From positions 8,370,001-8,434,000 of the forward strand of contig NC_063276.1 of assembly GCF_910591885.1 (NCBI RefSeq): 64,000 bases of DNA. The letters are read 5' to 3'. This DNA is from Bombus terrestris (Eukaryota > Arthropoda > Insecta > Hymenoptera > Apidae). Below, piece after piece: positions 22,556 to 37,500 of this stretch. Position 1 is the stretch's first letter; each line of letters starts with the position of its first letter. The notes under the pieces are model-generated. The model saw only the letters and a program-made list of their open reading frames with translations, made no database searches and had not been told where the DNA came from. Both the position numbers and the translations under genes were made by a program.

Positions 22556-25500
22556 GCGGCGGCGCGGCTCGACCAGCCGGAAGGAAAAGAAGCAAATATC
22601 GATTTCAAAGAGGCGGAGAGGCCGGCCCGGAATCAGCCGGAGAGAAAGGTCAACTGTTCGCCGGATGTGAGGGATGATAAATCCGCGAGAGGGCGAAACG
22701 TTGCTCAAGTTTCCTTTTTCTTTTTCCTCTTCTTTCCTCGACAAGGTCCTCTCTGTTTTTTGTTTGTTACGTGGAACAGGTAGGTGGAAAAGGGTGGATG
22801 TGGCAGTTGGGAAGAACGTAACGAGGTCGCTAATATACGACCAGAAAACATGATGAGGCAGTCATTATGAGAAAATATCACAACGTTAAGCAAATATGCT
22901 ACTGCTGAAAGGTATTTGGACACTTGACTCTTCTTGACGAGACATATTTTAATTGGAAAGGTATATGGTCAAATCAAACTTTGATATGCGATGATTTGGT
23001 TCATCATAAACACAATAGTCGCATACGAATATTAGCGTACTATAAACTGATTAAATCGAGCTTATCTTCGTATCCTGATACATGGAAGCGTTTGAACGAA
23101 TATAGAATATCGATACATGAAAAATGAATTACCAATGCGAACGTAAACGTCGCGTGAATTTTTCTGAGACGGTAGTCAGTTGGCAGTTTTAATTTTGTTA
23201 TTCCGTACGTGGGATGCGGTATCACGATTACTATGTTTATGCAAATAACGTGTTTGTGTAATTGGCGTGTAGGTTTTAGGTTCACGTTCGTTCCTCCAAG
23301 TTGTTTGCATATACACACCAATTGCGTAATGTTCGCTGTTAATTAACTGAACTCGAAGGCAATCGTTTTATTGCATCAGTTGAAATTAAACATTGACTTT
23401 TACACACGTTTCATAATATTGATTCTATTTATAAGTTTAAAAATCAACTTTTTTTAAATTAAAAAAGTGTTGCCTGTTTCTGTATGTATATTTGGATTGT
23501 TTAAAAATCTCAGATTTTTCAAATAACTGGAAATTCATGTGAACGAAATAATTTGTAGTTTATACGATATATTATAAGTCTTAATTTAAATGAATTTAAT
23601 TAACACGTTTACCGTCATGATAGTCATCGGTGATGAATATTTTAAGATTGTATAGTACTGTAATTACTTGCGTGAACGAGATTGCGATTATGTTTAATAG
23701 TAATAGTAAAGTGTGATTATAAAAAGAGCATAGAATATTACAAAACTTTATTTGTTTATTTCTTTTTCATTAAGATAGTAAGATAATAAAATATTAAAAT
23801 ATTACACATTATGTATTACGTTATTAGCTACTGTATATGTATACTGTATATAACAATATTGGAACATTTGAAATACATATAGTAATTCAAAGAAGCATTT
23901 TGACATTTACCACAGAGAATTTGTACCAACATATTATGTACATTATACGAAACTTTTTGAAATTGCGTTGCTACTATAATGAGTCACGACTATCGTGATT
24001 ACGCTAGTAAACTTTGAAATCGGTCCGACGACGTAAATTGAAGTTAAAAGAGATTTGTTACAAACATACACTTATTGTTAGTGAAAGGTTAATATACAGT
24101 AGTCTTAAACAAATATTAATTACTGCCAAAAATGGTTCCGCTAAATATTGTAACTCATTGATATAGTGAATAATTGACTCCTCAAATATTTTAGTTATCT
24201 TTGCGAAGTGCATACTTGCCATAAATATCTTATTATTTTTAAGTACATTTTCACATCTGCTTTAAATTTCCTTGATATAATCACGACAGTTGTGTTTCGT
24301 TACAGCGCTAATAATATTTTAAAATGTTTCCTATAATATATACATAAGTCGTTTCTAGGAGTGTTGGAACACTTTCGCGAGCCACTGTAGCACCATTTGT
24401 ATGCTCGTTCCATTTTTCAAGCGATTTGTACGTAAAACTTATCTCTTGCAGCGCGTGCTAACCGTGCTCTAATCTGCTTCTTTCATCCACTCGTTTCCTT
24501 CTGTCCTTTCGCGAGCGAGAATTCTCGTGGAAATCAGGAGCAATTGTTTTCTCTTTTTCCCTTGGTTTGTCTCTCTACTCTCTCTCTCTCTCTCTCTCTC
24601 TTGTCTCTCTAGTCTTTATTCTACCGGTTGTTTTTTCACGATGGCAAAGGCGGAGGAGAATGCCTTTGTACTTAAGGGCCGGAAGAATTAAGGCGACGAA
24701 GCTTTTTAGAGATTTACGGGCTCGCCAGACAGTGTAAATTGAGCCCTGCCGAGTTCGCGAGATTAGTTCTCCGCGGCTTTCGAGTGTTTGCGTGTGCGTT
24801 AGATGATGAACTATGCCGCGAAGGGGTTGGAGACGGCGCAATTGCGTGTAAAATTAGCGAAACGGCGATGCACGGTGAAGGTTGTTCGTCTTCGAGGGTT
24901 GCGACAGTCTATAAATAGCATAGAAGAAATTTTGACACGGAATTGGGTGAGAGGTTCTACGAATAAGACGTCGTTAAATTAAAGAATTTAATAAATTAAG
25001 AAAGTAAGGATTGGAATGTTAAAGAAATAAAGAGCGAAGAGTTTTAAGATTTAACTCGGCACAGTAATAATGTAAATATCAGTTAAAGAAAATCGAAGGA
25101 CATTATAAAAAAAGAACTCTTTTTAAAACAAAATTGATGACTATGATATTTATAGACTTTATTCTCCTTGGAAGATAATAAATATCAAACTAAGAAATAA
25201 TAGCATAAACTTCTTATTTCATGCAAAATGTATTACTAAAAAATAATATTACGAGGCACGACACACGAAATTAATCACATTTTCGCATTAATTATTAACT
25301 ATATGTACCAAATACTAATATAAAGCATAACGTACACGTACAATTAATAACACTTTTGCATTCCTTCTAGTCTATTCATTTAATAGTAAAAATAAAAAGA
25401 AAGTATATTACACAGATTGACAAAGTGTATTGCATGATAATTGCAAGAAATTGTGGGGTATTGATCGTGTTATTGATTAATAACGTAATTGTACACCGTC

Positions 25501-28500
25501 GCGAGATGACTAATTGGAGACTTACAGTTTTGTAAAACATGCAGGCTTGCCTGTCCTCGTCTTCGCCTGTAGGGCAGTCTATGAAACCGTCGCACAAGGC
25601 GTGATCGTCGATGCAATGGTATCTACCCATTCTGTCCGCTGTGGGACACGCAAACCTTTCCATCCCGTCTTCGGAGATTGGACATTCTGGAAAGGAAAGA
25701 ATTGGAAAATTATAGCCACGGCGCTTTAATCGAATTACCACTGATATTAAAATGCTTTTCAATTCCTTTGGGTTATTACACCGCAATGCTAGTAAAAAAT
25801 TCGTAATTCTTTTACTTCCTTGCCTTTTTGCCTCAATATTAAGAACATTCTAATAACCTGCAGTATCAATAATTTGATATTTATTATTTGATATTACTAA
25901 CGTTATAATAATATTTTTATAGGCTTTATATCCACGAGTAAGTATCCAAGATTAAGTATTACCATATCTCTTCTTTTTAAGTTTTTATATTTAGTATCTA
26001 TCTTGTTAGTAATCCTAGTATTTTAACGATCACTAGATTGCCGATTTTTATATATTCATGTAAAATTTCCAAACTGTTGTGATTATAACATTTAAAGGAT
26101 TTATTTCGTTGTGTTCATAAAAATATAATTCTTCGGTTATACCATAAAGCGAAGGGAGAATTTTCACCAAGTGATCAATTATCTCCTTGTTTCGTTATTT
26201 TATCGATCTGAGATTTTCCAATTTCTGTACATCATTACCTCTCCCATTCTTTCCTTTAATCGCCTTCTTACTCTCTAGTTTCTACCTTTAACACCTCTAA
26301 CTGTTCCGATACCTCGTTATTCCTTTCAGCATCATCAATTCTTCGTCTCCATTCTACAACTTCGTTATTTTCCCACTTCATCCCTGTATTTTTCTACTTT
26401 CTTTTATCGCGCTCGTATTTTCGTCGTTTCGCGGGTCTCTTCGACACCTTGCATTTCCATTAATGTACCATCGTTTCATATAATTTTCATATAACTTTTC
26501 TATTATACTGTTCACACGCTATCGAGCGTATACTATTTTTATGCAAAGATCGACTCGAACCTTCACCCGCCCCCGGATCGCAGCAGCGTCTGTTTGCGCG
26601 AAATTTTGTTGCAACCTTGCGAGAAAACGTGTTTTAGAGGCTGCGTCGTATGAAATTCAAAGGCAGCGGAAAAATGCCAAGGCTCTTGCTGACAGTTTCG
26701 TTTTATCGATTTATAGAACGCGTTTGTTTCATTTTGTACGCGTAATGAACGTAAATCGTCTAGGTAAATTTAACAAAAAGCGCTCCGGATTCGATTAGCT
26801 TGTTCTTGTTGTGCGCAATTGTATCGAGTATCAAGGATTAACGGTTGTATCGAAATTCTCGTGTACGTTCGAAAGCTTTTTCATTTTGAAGTATGATCAC
26901 TGGAAAACGAGGGATATATGTTTTTTTGCTCTTGAGAATTGCCGACTGAAAATTGCTTCATGCCTCGGAGATAAAAAAGCGTTTTGTTGCACGTAAATTC
27001 TAAAATGACTTTATTCTTATCAGTTCATGAGTAACGCTAACTTTTATTTTACATCTTGTATTAAAAATTAATATTGGGCTTCTGTATTATTTGAATAAAA
27101 TATTTAACGATTACGTAACAAAATATTATAATTATATTCATTTGATTAAACATTATACACATCTATACAATATTTTGAAATAATTATACGTTTATTTCGT
27201 TTGAATTAACAAACGATTTGTCTTCAAATTATTTCATTATTTACTTATCTTAATGCAAACTAAAATTATTTTCCGTATGTTATTTTTAAAATAAAGTGTA
27301 ATTCGCTATCACTAGCTGTTATTTTTTATCATTGCGTAAAAAAATTGTATTTGATCCTGTTAAATTAATTAGATTACAAATAATATTAGTTTGGTAGGAT
27401 ATCCTTTATTCTGCCATGACATTCGTTCGATTCGTTCTTCGTTTCAGACAAGCATCATCAACTTATTTACCCGAGATCGATTAGGGTGGAACAACCTTGA
27501 ATATGACATCATCTCCGAAACCTCGAACCTCGCCAATAAAATGGTAGACTAAAAAATATCCTACGTATGTTCGTTAGTTTCGAAATATTCTATTAGCGTT
27601 TCGACAATGCGTTCACTATTAATGGAAATGGAAAAATTCATTTTGTAAAATGAAATGATCGTAGCAAAAGAATATAATAATTTCTACTACTTTGTATTTT
27701 CAATATAATTTTAATATGTTATCGTTTTTAATGTATTTAAAGTTTTTCATATTTTCTTTTAGAATATTTTTTATTTAGGCATTCCATAAGCTTTTCAAAT
27801 TAATTTTTCTCTGTTGCAATTAATTATTTTATATAGCTTTTTATTATAGCTTGTTCTGCGCCAAAATTAATTTATTCATTACTCTTGTAGTTTTTAATCT
27901 GTAAATCGATACCCAATCATTTCGCGTTACAATTTATTATTTTTACAACTTTTCCCATTTTCGATATTTTTTATCTTCCCAGTATCTAACTTTTCTTTGC
28001 TGAAGTTAATCAATTCCTCTATTTTCTAATTCTTAAATCTTCTTGATATCCAATTTTCCCTGTTAAAATTACTTTAACACTTTTTCAATTTTCTGATTTT
28101 TAAACCTTTCAAACACTTAACCTCTCCATCCTCAAATTAACCATTCCACTACTTTTCTATTTCTCAATTTCCAAACTTTTCCAACATCCAACTTTTCTCC
28201 GCCAAAATCAACCGTTTTATTACTCTTCCAGCCTCCACTTTTCCTCGTCATTTGTCACCATCTATCACTCGCTTCCTTCTCCCAAGAGATCACTGAAACT
28301 GAGAAATTCTCAAAATCGATCTTGCATGAATACTCGAAAAATTCACAAATTGTCTGTGTCGGTGTAGTACGTGCATTTGGGATTTCCATTAATTTTCATC
28401 GTACATGCTCGTGCTCCCGATCGATTCTTAATAAAGCCTTTGTTAGAAGGCAGGACAATGGTCGAATAAAAAGGATACGTCTTCTCCCCTGTCCAACGAT

Positions 28501-31500
28501 ATTTCCAGTAACTCCCAGTGCAAATTCTAAAACAACTTTCCGACCAGTCGAGGCTGCTAACAATGCACGACTATTTCTGACAAACCCCGTGGTTGTAGGC
28601 GATCGCCACACCCCCTTGAAGACGCGTGTCCATTCGAAACGAAACGACGGAAATATCGCTGTTTAAATCAAGTCAAGGTTGTCTTTATCACATAAGGGGC
28701 CAATTAGTGAAATAATAATAATTATGATAATACAATTATAATAGCTATAAAAGCTTTACTGAGAATTATCGCAGATTTGTATTTTAACGAATTTCTCTCC
28801 CATAAGACATAACATAAAGTATTGTAATTAAATATCATGAAGTTTTTTTTAAAGAAATCAATCTTTTCCAAAAATTATGAAATTCAGTCTATGATTATCT
28901 AAGTCACTCATACTGTACATGTATTTACGCAACCTATAATATTATAATAATTTTTATTTATATTTATAAGTTTTATTCTCTGTACTCTTTGTACTTTTAA
29001 ATGATTAATGAAGGATTATCTCCACGTATACATTGCCGGCTTTTATCGAATTTGTGCGCGATGTATTTTTCGAAAAGGTATCTTTTTACCTGTCAAAATT
29101 CATATTGAACCATCAAAGTTAGGAGTTGAGTACATATTTTATAGAATATCTAGAGAATACAATTTTAAAGAATGTCTCGTCGTAATATTATAAAATACAA
29201 TCCAATATTATAACAAATATAACTATAACTAAAGGAATTATGAAAGAGATGCTACATTGACCCAACGTTAGTCCTCTTAATAGGTTAAGCACTTTCATCT
29301 CGATTGATTTCACCCTGATTCATATTAAATCAATAAATATAATTCACGGTGGAATTTGTTAACCCACTTTCTTCAGAACAAGATAAAGAGAAAAGTAGAT
29401 GAAACAGGAAGAAAAGATGAAATCGAGTGAAAGAGGAAAAGAATTCACTAGACCTTAAAGAATCGACGTTTTCTAGGTCGATTAAGTGGCGAAAGAAGGA
29501 GAGAAATTTTTCCTTTTTTCTTTTTTTCTTTTTTGTTTAAGTCGTCACTGTACTATGCCTCGAGTTCAATCGGGACAAGCTTCCTTTTGAGATTAAAGGC
29601 AGCGTGGATGCACTTAAAGAGCGATTAAAGCTGTAATCCGGAGTTCTCGTCGTTCCACCACTGACAAACAATATGAGAGCGACGGTTTGGAAATCTTTGG
29701 GATTTAGAGGAGGATGAAAGCAGGAATAGAGCGTAGGGAACGTGACAGGTGTACGCCATGTTACGTCTTGGACAGACTTTTCGTAAGTTGTAACGATCAT
29801 CGATAGGTTTTTCTTTTATGAAATATGTGTTTTGTGATAGCTCGGGCGTGATACGACGTACGTGACAAAAATAACATGTTTTAATTATATTTTTTTCCAC
29901 GAATTATGAAAAGTCTAGGATAAATATCGGTTTGCATTATTTATGAACGAAACGCAAATACATTTTCCAAATTAGATAATAATTTACAAAAAAATAAGCA
30001 CGCATATTCCATAGCTCGTATTCCTTTGCTTCATTATTTATTCAAATATATTTATAGATATACAACTGTAACGTAAAATAAAAATTATCTCATTCCATGC
30101 ATCGGAAATGTTTTTACCATCCAGCGTATCACAACAGAACTCGTTAATTAACGAAATATAATTACTTTATACTGAAACAATTTCTCGTTTAATTAACAAA
30201 CGAATGTTAAAACAACGACGTAATTCATCAAAAACTATATAAAAATTGTATATATGTATATCCGTAAATAGCGGACAGAGGAAAATTGAAAATTAACACT
30301 TCTACGAATAAGTATTAAATCTAAATTTTTGTATTAAACCTATTCCGTAATATATATCTATCATTATATTATATATTTATTCATCTTTCTCTTGTCCATT
30401 ATAATTGAGGAATTTAAGCCGGAAATGATATCTCGTACAAGAGAGTGTATGCCACGATATAAACAGGAAAATATTCGTAAATTCAATTAATTGTACCGCT
30501 ATGATGTTCTTTTGAACTTTGAAAGTATCGTATGTGAATATAGAACGGCTCCCAGATATTTCGATTAATAATTACAAACCACATTAAATGCTTACCATTG
30601 TAAATGTATGAAAGATAAATCTGTAATTCATTTTATTTAACTTTCAAAATAACAAGTAAGGTACAGTTAAAATTGTAAGTGAAAAATTTAAAATAATATT
30701 TCTTGTCCATATTGAAAACCGGGGTTAACACCATTCAATGTTTCAATTCTTTAATTTTGTTTCATCGTAAATGATGCTTTTTTGTCATTCAGTTTTTCTT
30801 TCATTTACCGCTGTATCTTCATGATATTAAAGAAAGAGGGTTTATTAATTATTAACGTAGCTTTGCAAACTTTCTATTAAACAGAAGAGACGCAAATTTT
30901 AACCGGTAAAAAGAAACAGTTAGAGTTTTCCCACTGTGGTAATTACACTTTAACATCGTTACGAGGCAATAAAAGTCACCGATGGAATTGTTGATAGTGA
31001 ACCACGATGAGGAGGAATGAAATGAAACAGATAAAGGCTTGGAAAAAGTGAAACTTTGAAAACGTCGACATCTCTAACGATTCACGAATAAATGCAGATG
31101 ATATTTATATACGCTGTCGTATGTAAATATTCCGATATTTTCTTGTTTTATATAAAACGTATTTTAATCACAAAATTTCTATTAACGGATAAATCGAACA
31201 AAATCCCGAACACATCGAACCGCAACGTAAAATAATTATTATGTCTACGTGTAATAAAATGTTACGACAGGATTAAATGAAATAAAAATTTCAATATATG
31301 TAATAAGAAAATTAGCGTGTTTTGTCGACCATTCGCGGAGAGACGCGATCTCAAGGAAGCGCGTCAACGGGAGTCGTAAATTCCTGTTATGATTTTACAA
31401 TCGACGTCATGAAACTGATCGATCCGCTATTTCGTTTAAGGTGATAGATGTAATTGAATTAATTATAACGCTGAGGTAACAGGTTGTAATGTATCTTTAT

Positions 31501-34500
31501 TCCAATAACAATTGTAGACAAGATGATTACGCTCGTTGCGTATATATATATATTTTAATTAGATGAGCTACCAGTTCGTGATGAAACTTTGTAGAATTAT
31601 TATTCTGTCGTTTGACAAGCTCTTTATTTTTAAATTCTTTGATTTCTGGATTATAAGTAAAAATAAAAAAATTCTTCTAAACTGATGGAAAGGCTATTGA
31701 TGCAAGTAATGGTATTTAAACAGTAAATAGTAAAATATATTAAATATTTATTCATTTTATTTTATCTCGGATTCACAGCTTGGAAATGGACTTGGTTTTG
31801 TGATAAAATATATTAGATAAGTTTTCCATTGAAAATATTTTCTTTTTTCTTTCAACCATATTCTCCAATTTATGTACATCTATTTACGTATATGTTTTAA
31901 ATAAAATATATTAGTGTACATATTATAATCAAGAAACAAGTGTGCTAAAAAAGAAGTGTACACGAAGGGCTACTTTATAACGTCACTATATCTTTTCTAC
32001 AAATATACGTGTAACTTTATACCGTCAAGCGTGGCCTTGATTAGAAAGTGACGCATTTTCTATTTTAGCTGGTTTTCAACCGGATGACGTGGAATCAGAA
32101 ATTGGTATCGCGTGGTGACACGCGTAACCGCGCTGGTGTGCGGTCCGCAACAGGTGCGAATCTCGCGTATCGGTAATGATCACCCGGTAATTGTCATCAT
32201 TTCAATCTATCCGGGTGATTACTGTGCCGATGAAGTTGATGGTTACGTCAAACGATTTCTAGTGCGATCGTGATATGTTACTTCTATTAGCTACGTGTGT
32301 ATATCCATTATTTTCGAACCAATAAGTTTTCTCATCGTTGACAAATAATTGTTTAGTTTGAAAAAGATAAGGAAGAGTTAACATAAACATACAAATTGAA
32401 TAGGAAACAGCATGCTTTTTTTAGCTCAGATGTATAATTATAGGAATTTGAAGAATTTTCTTTAATTTTAAGAAAAGTAATCGTACAATATTTCTGCATT
32501 GCGGTAGCTAATGATGAGTCTTTGCGACAATAAATAAATAAATAAAAATAATAAAATATTTGTACGATAAGTGATCGATATATAAGCGATGAAAATTCTC
32601 TATTTTGATATGAAAATGAATTTCGATGTGGCCGCGAATACATATTTCGTTGCCTTTAATCTCGCGAATATTTTGCGTAGTCTGGGGACTCCTTTAATTT
32701 CGAGGAAACGCTGCGTCAAGGCAAAGTCGAGGGGAAACGTGTTACGTAGGTGTTTGGGGGCGGTTAGGAAATTGTATAAGGTGTCGCAAAGTTAGGTAAT
32801 CGAATATGGTTACTATATTCTATGAGGAGAGATAAATAAGTTTGGATGAATAGTAAGTCGCTGAAAGAGGGAAATGCATTTATTTAACTTCTTATATCTG
32901 AAATGTCACCCGCTCTCTTTAATCTGGGAGCAATATCATTGTAAAGTTAAATTTTGTATCTTATTCGTCGTATATGATTTAGTCTGGTGAACATATAATT
33001 CATCTCCATCTCCATCGATTCAGAACCATACAAAATTTTTGATATTTTTCTGCATTTTTAGTAAAATTGTGAAACATGAGCAAACTGTAATAACAGAGTT
33101 TACTAATTACTGAGGTGTTATATCCATATATACCCATGTTTATAAGTATTAGAATACCTGCTGCTCTGGTATAGAATGTGATAATTGATCTGGGTTACTA
33201 AGAAAATAATTAAGGATTAGATTCGAATTTAGTAGTTGTATAATGATCCAAAATACACGACGAAAAATTGTGGAAACTATTTGCAAGAATTTTAGAAATA
33301 ATAAATCAATAATTACATGTTGGAGCCTGTATCATTCTTTGATTTAAATCTTATTGAAACAATTTGAAATGAATCAAATAGCCTAAAGTCTACATTTAAT
33401 TTAAAGAGTCGAATCAGATAATTAATAATATAAATATCGAAGTTTAATAACAATGATAATTTAATAATTCGAATATCAAAATATGAACAAAGAAAGCATT
33501 TAAACTTATTATATGCATTTAATCGATGAAATTTGTATTACCATATGAAACATATGAGTTCTTTACTAATTTAAACTTTCAATAAAATTTAATAATTTTT
33601 AATGGTTACCTGGAATCTAGTAAGATTTATATAATTTTTCAATAAGTACCCTACTGTTATAATTCATATTTATAAATTAAACAAATTAAGTAATTTTTTC
33701 TAGTACGATCGTCTACGTATATATTTAATAATAGTTATTAAAAATATCAGTCAAGGACAATTTGCAATTTATTTAACGTAGCATGTCTATATATAATATA
33801 CTTGGAGAAGTAAAATTTTTGTCCGTGATTCTAATTCGATAAGGATTATAAAGAAGGATAAAGGAATAGTAAAACATACCATTGGAGAATTTTGAGTTAA
33901 AATTACCGAGTAAAGTCGAGGATAGCGACGAATACATATGAGTGTTATAAGTTGATTAATAGTATCACAGTTCCGACATATGTTAATGTTATAGCAACAA
34001 TTTATACTATCGTAGTGTCATAAAGTAATAATACACGGCACTATTATTTTCCATGGCTAGTACAATCTATAACATGACGTGGATGCTAATAATAACGCAT
34101 TACTGAAGAATGGGATTACACGAATTTGCATATCAGTAGTTTGGACTATAGCAATATAAAGTACTAGTGCTATATTACCGTATAATGTGTAATATCAAGG
34201 ACTGGTAGTACAATAACATTCGTCAATTTCTACGTCAAACAGAAAACTTAATAAAAAGGAATACAAACCGAAACACTGGCCAATTTTTATATCTCCATCA
34301 TATTTTCGTTTTAACAAAGAAGAAGATGTTGAATATTTTAAAATGTCTTTAACATAAAGTTTAAACAAGAATTTAAGACCTTTTAAATATATACAAACAA
34401 ACACTTGAAGGTGATAAAAGGGCGTAGGAGGGTTAAAAGCCGATACCCATAATTGGACATATTTTACAAAAGCATCTTGTGTTTTATATTTCAAAAATTA

Positions 34501-37500
34501 TTTGTAAATCGATATTTAATATTTCCATATAATGTGTCTTCATTTTATAAGAGAACAGCAAATACGAAGAAAGAAGAATTTTTAAATTTATTTTTCATTA
34601 TCATATTAGATTATTTACTACATTTCATTTTATACATTACCTCAACAAAATAATGAATTAAAAAATATTCAATTCAATTGTTAATTCAAGGTAAAATCAA
34701 TTCTGAATTAACACGCGTATGAATACGTCTATTGTTAATGTGTTTCTAGAAGAAATTTGGAAAATTAAAGCATTTATTTAACTCAAAAAACTTCGGAACA
34801 AAATTACATTCCAAGTTACGAAACATTTAATCGCACCAACACTAAGGAGGTAATTTTTGTAACATTATATTGTATAATTTTTTACTTCTTTTACCTTAAT
34901 AAATGTGGGGGCGAATAAATTGTGCTGCATTTTAACAATATGCGTCATAACGTGTCAACAAAATTCATGGAGCTAACGTTTTTATTATACTATTTTATTT
35001 TTAAAGGACTCCGGTGACTGATCGTGATACAATCTGGGACTAGGATCGATGTTTCAAATTGTGGTTTCGACGCTCGAAATATATATGTAAACTTTCGCAC
35101 CTGACCGATTTCACGAGCTGCTATATCGGTTTCACCAACAATACCGATCAATTATCACTACGTTCCCATTAATCTCTTCCTTCGCAAGATGAACTCTTAT
35201 TCGAGTATCCTCCCTCGGGGAAAACCATTACCAACGGTCAAAAAACAAAAGCATCCCTTTCAAACAACCCCTTCAATCACCCCAATCACATCCACGAAAA
35301 CACTCAACCCGTAAAATACTTTCTCTTGAAATACCATACCGACAAATATTTTCAAACAAACGGAGATAATTCTGGCGATTCGTAATTCCTACGATTAACA
35401 TGTCTGTGATGGCGATGGCTGATATTATGCATGTCAGTGACGCCGTAAAGGCCACCGGTAACCAGCAATGATAGATTTAATTATAATATGCGTTAACGAA
35501 CAGTCACAGTCGCAAAATTGACAAATTAAATAAATGAAACAGACTTTCGACCTATCAAAATTATAATACTAAATAAACAGTTAGTTTTTGAACTGAATAA
35601 ACAGTCACAGATATAAAATTTTCGATATTTTCCATGTTTACAGTGATAAATTGCGTAACATATTAAATATTTAAATAAAGCGCTTAAACAGGCTTATTTT
35701 TTAGTCAGATATTATATTTAGAATTTTATTCTCCAATGAAATTTCATTATAGAGATTATAGAATGATGAAATTAAAGTTAATAATAAATATTAATTCAGT
35801 ATTATGGTGTAATTGTATGACTAAATATTTAAAATTGTGAAGCGGAATATCATATGAATGAGTTTTATTTATTTTGGACAATATTTTAACACGTTTTTAA
35901 ATGTTAAAATATTTGAATAGTTCATAACTGTCATACAATAGGAAGGAAAATTACGGACAGATGTTGTGGTTAAACAGTTGAGATAATTTCAACGTGCTTG
36001 TCTTTTCCATCACTTTTTGCGACTGTTTTCTCGCCGGTTATTTCTTTTCTTTGTTCGTCCGATATTACGATTTTTAAAGATTTGTTGCATTAAAGATTTG
36101 TTGATTCAGGTTGCATTTTTAAAGGCGGAATAACAGATGGAAAAGGATGTTTCAAGACAAAATGAGATGATATGGAGTGAAAGACATTTTACAATGAATT
36201 TTAAGTACTTCTATTGATTGACAGGTATATATGTGCTCTCTTGTATAATCATTCACCAACCACGTAATAATATTAACGAGGACGCAAGCTAGAAGTTAGA
36301 TTATAGACTTCTCTTTTAAAATTTTATAATTCTATGTGAAACAGCACAAGTTGACTCGTAGCTTGTAAAATTTGTTCCTGCAATATCATTTATTTTCTTC
36401 TCAAATTTGTTATTAAGATATAACAAGAGAATTTATTAGTACACTATAATAACTTGTAGTTTGTAACTTGTTGAAAATTGTAATTAACATAACTTGTAAT
36501 TGTAGCGAGTTGTGGCGAGTTTGAAATTTTACTGTTATAATTACCACAGCCGTGACACGTTGCAGTGGTAATGAAATTTCAAGAAGTTTACTAGAACGCA
36601 TATAATATATTCATAAAAGTTTTCTACTGTAAACGTTTCAAAAATACCTTAGCAGCCTGTAACTGTAAATCGTAACGGTCATTGCTAAACAAGGTTTAAT
36701 CACGGCTATTCAACTACTTGTGTACAACATCCTTACTTTATTCTACGTTGATAAAGCAAACGAAAAGCAAAAAGAAAGGTTGAAGGAGCAAATGACAGCA
36801 TGCAGCATCATTTAATCAACGACATCTCGCGTAGCGTACAGGTAGCAGAGTATCAACCGGGCTAAAACCCGATAAACCGATTCTCTGTACCACCTCCGCC
36901 CCCAAAAGGTTATTCGAACAGAATTAACGTCGCGACCCGTAAGCGTCCGTCACTTTTCATTTTCCGGAAACGGGTAGCGTACAACGATGAAACGGAACCG
37001 GCGATTAAATTGTCGCTCCGCCGTAATCCAACTGGACATCGGTCACAGGGTGTGCCATCGTGATCACCAGTAGCGATAAAAGTCATTAAAGAGCTGAAAC
37101 CACGCGTATCGCGGCTTGAAAAAAAAATCGATACTAGCTAATGAGCAAAAAGTTCTATGTTAATTACGCGCAGCGTTCTCATGATTAATCTTTTCGAACT
37201 TATGAATGGCTATACGTCAGACAAAATTTATCGTTTTGATGTAGAAGCATAAATTACAGGTTCTACTGGAAGAGTGATATATATAAGAGTACATTTAAAA
37301 AAATCGCTTTGGTATAAAATGTAGAAAGGTAGAAAAACGTTATTAATCATTTCACTATTGAGTAACGAAGAAATTTTGTTTCTTCTATGATTCAGCTAAT
37401 AATAATCATAATAATCTTAGGTTTTCAAGCTCTCTGCTGAAATATCTTTTACGCGTGTTGATCTGTATTCCTCAAATTTAAATAAAAATATGTTGTAAAT

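Larger units (their letters stand above)
21487..25525 (-). other. jeb-like intron 2 (about 4.0 kb)
   Basis: The intron is bounded by GTAAGT (5' side, at 25525) and TTCCAG (3' side, at 21487). It contains a GC-rich island at 22160-22690 with a (GA)n run, a Tc1-like element (about 22900-24390), a second GC-rich patch at 24440-24900 with a (CT)n run, and a TATAAATA motif on the plus strand at 24910-24917. The frames in the islands are in several phases and unrecognised. Confidence 0.75.

Noticed and set aside
28322..28666. 114-codon frame in intron 1
   Set aside because: It begins with TTG, overlaps an open antisense frame and has no domain or splice support.
31472..31493. TGAGGTAACAGGTTGTAATG resembling let-7
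   Set aside because: It differs at positions 8-9 and in the 3' half, and no complementary arm lies nearby to form a precursor.
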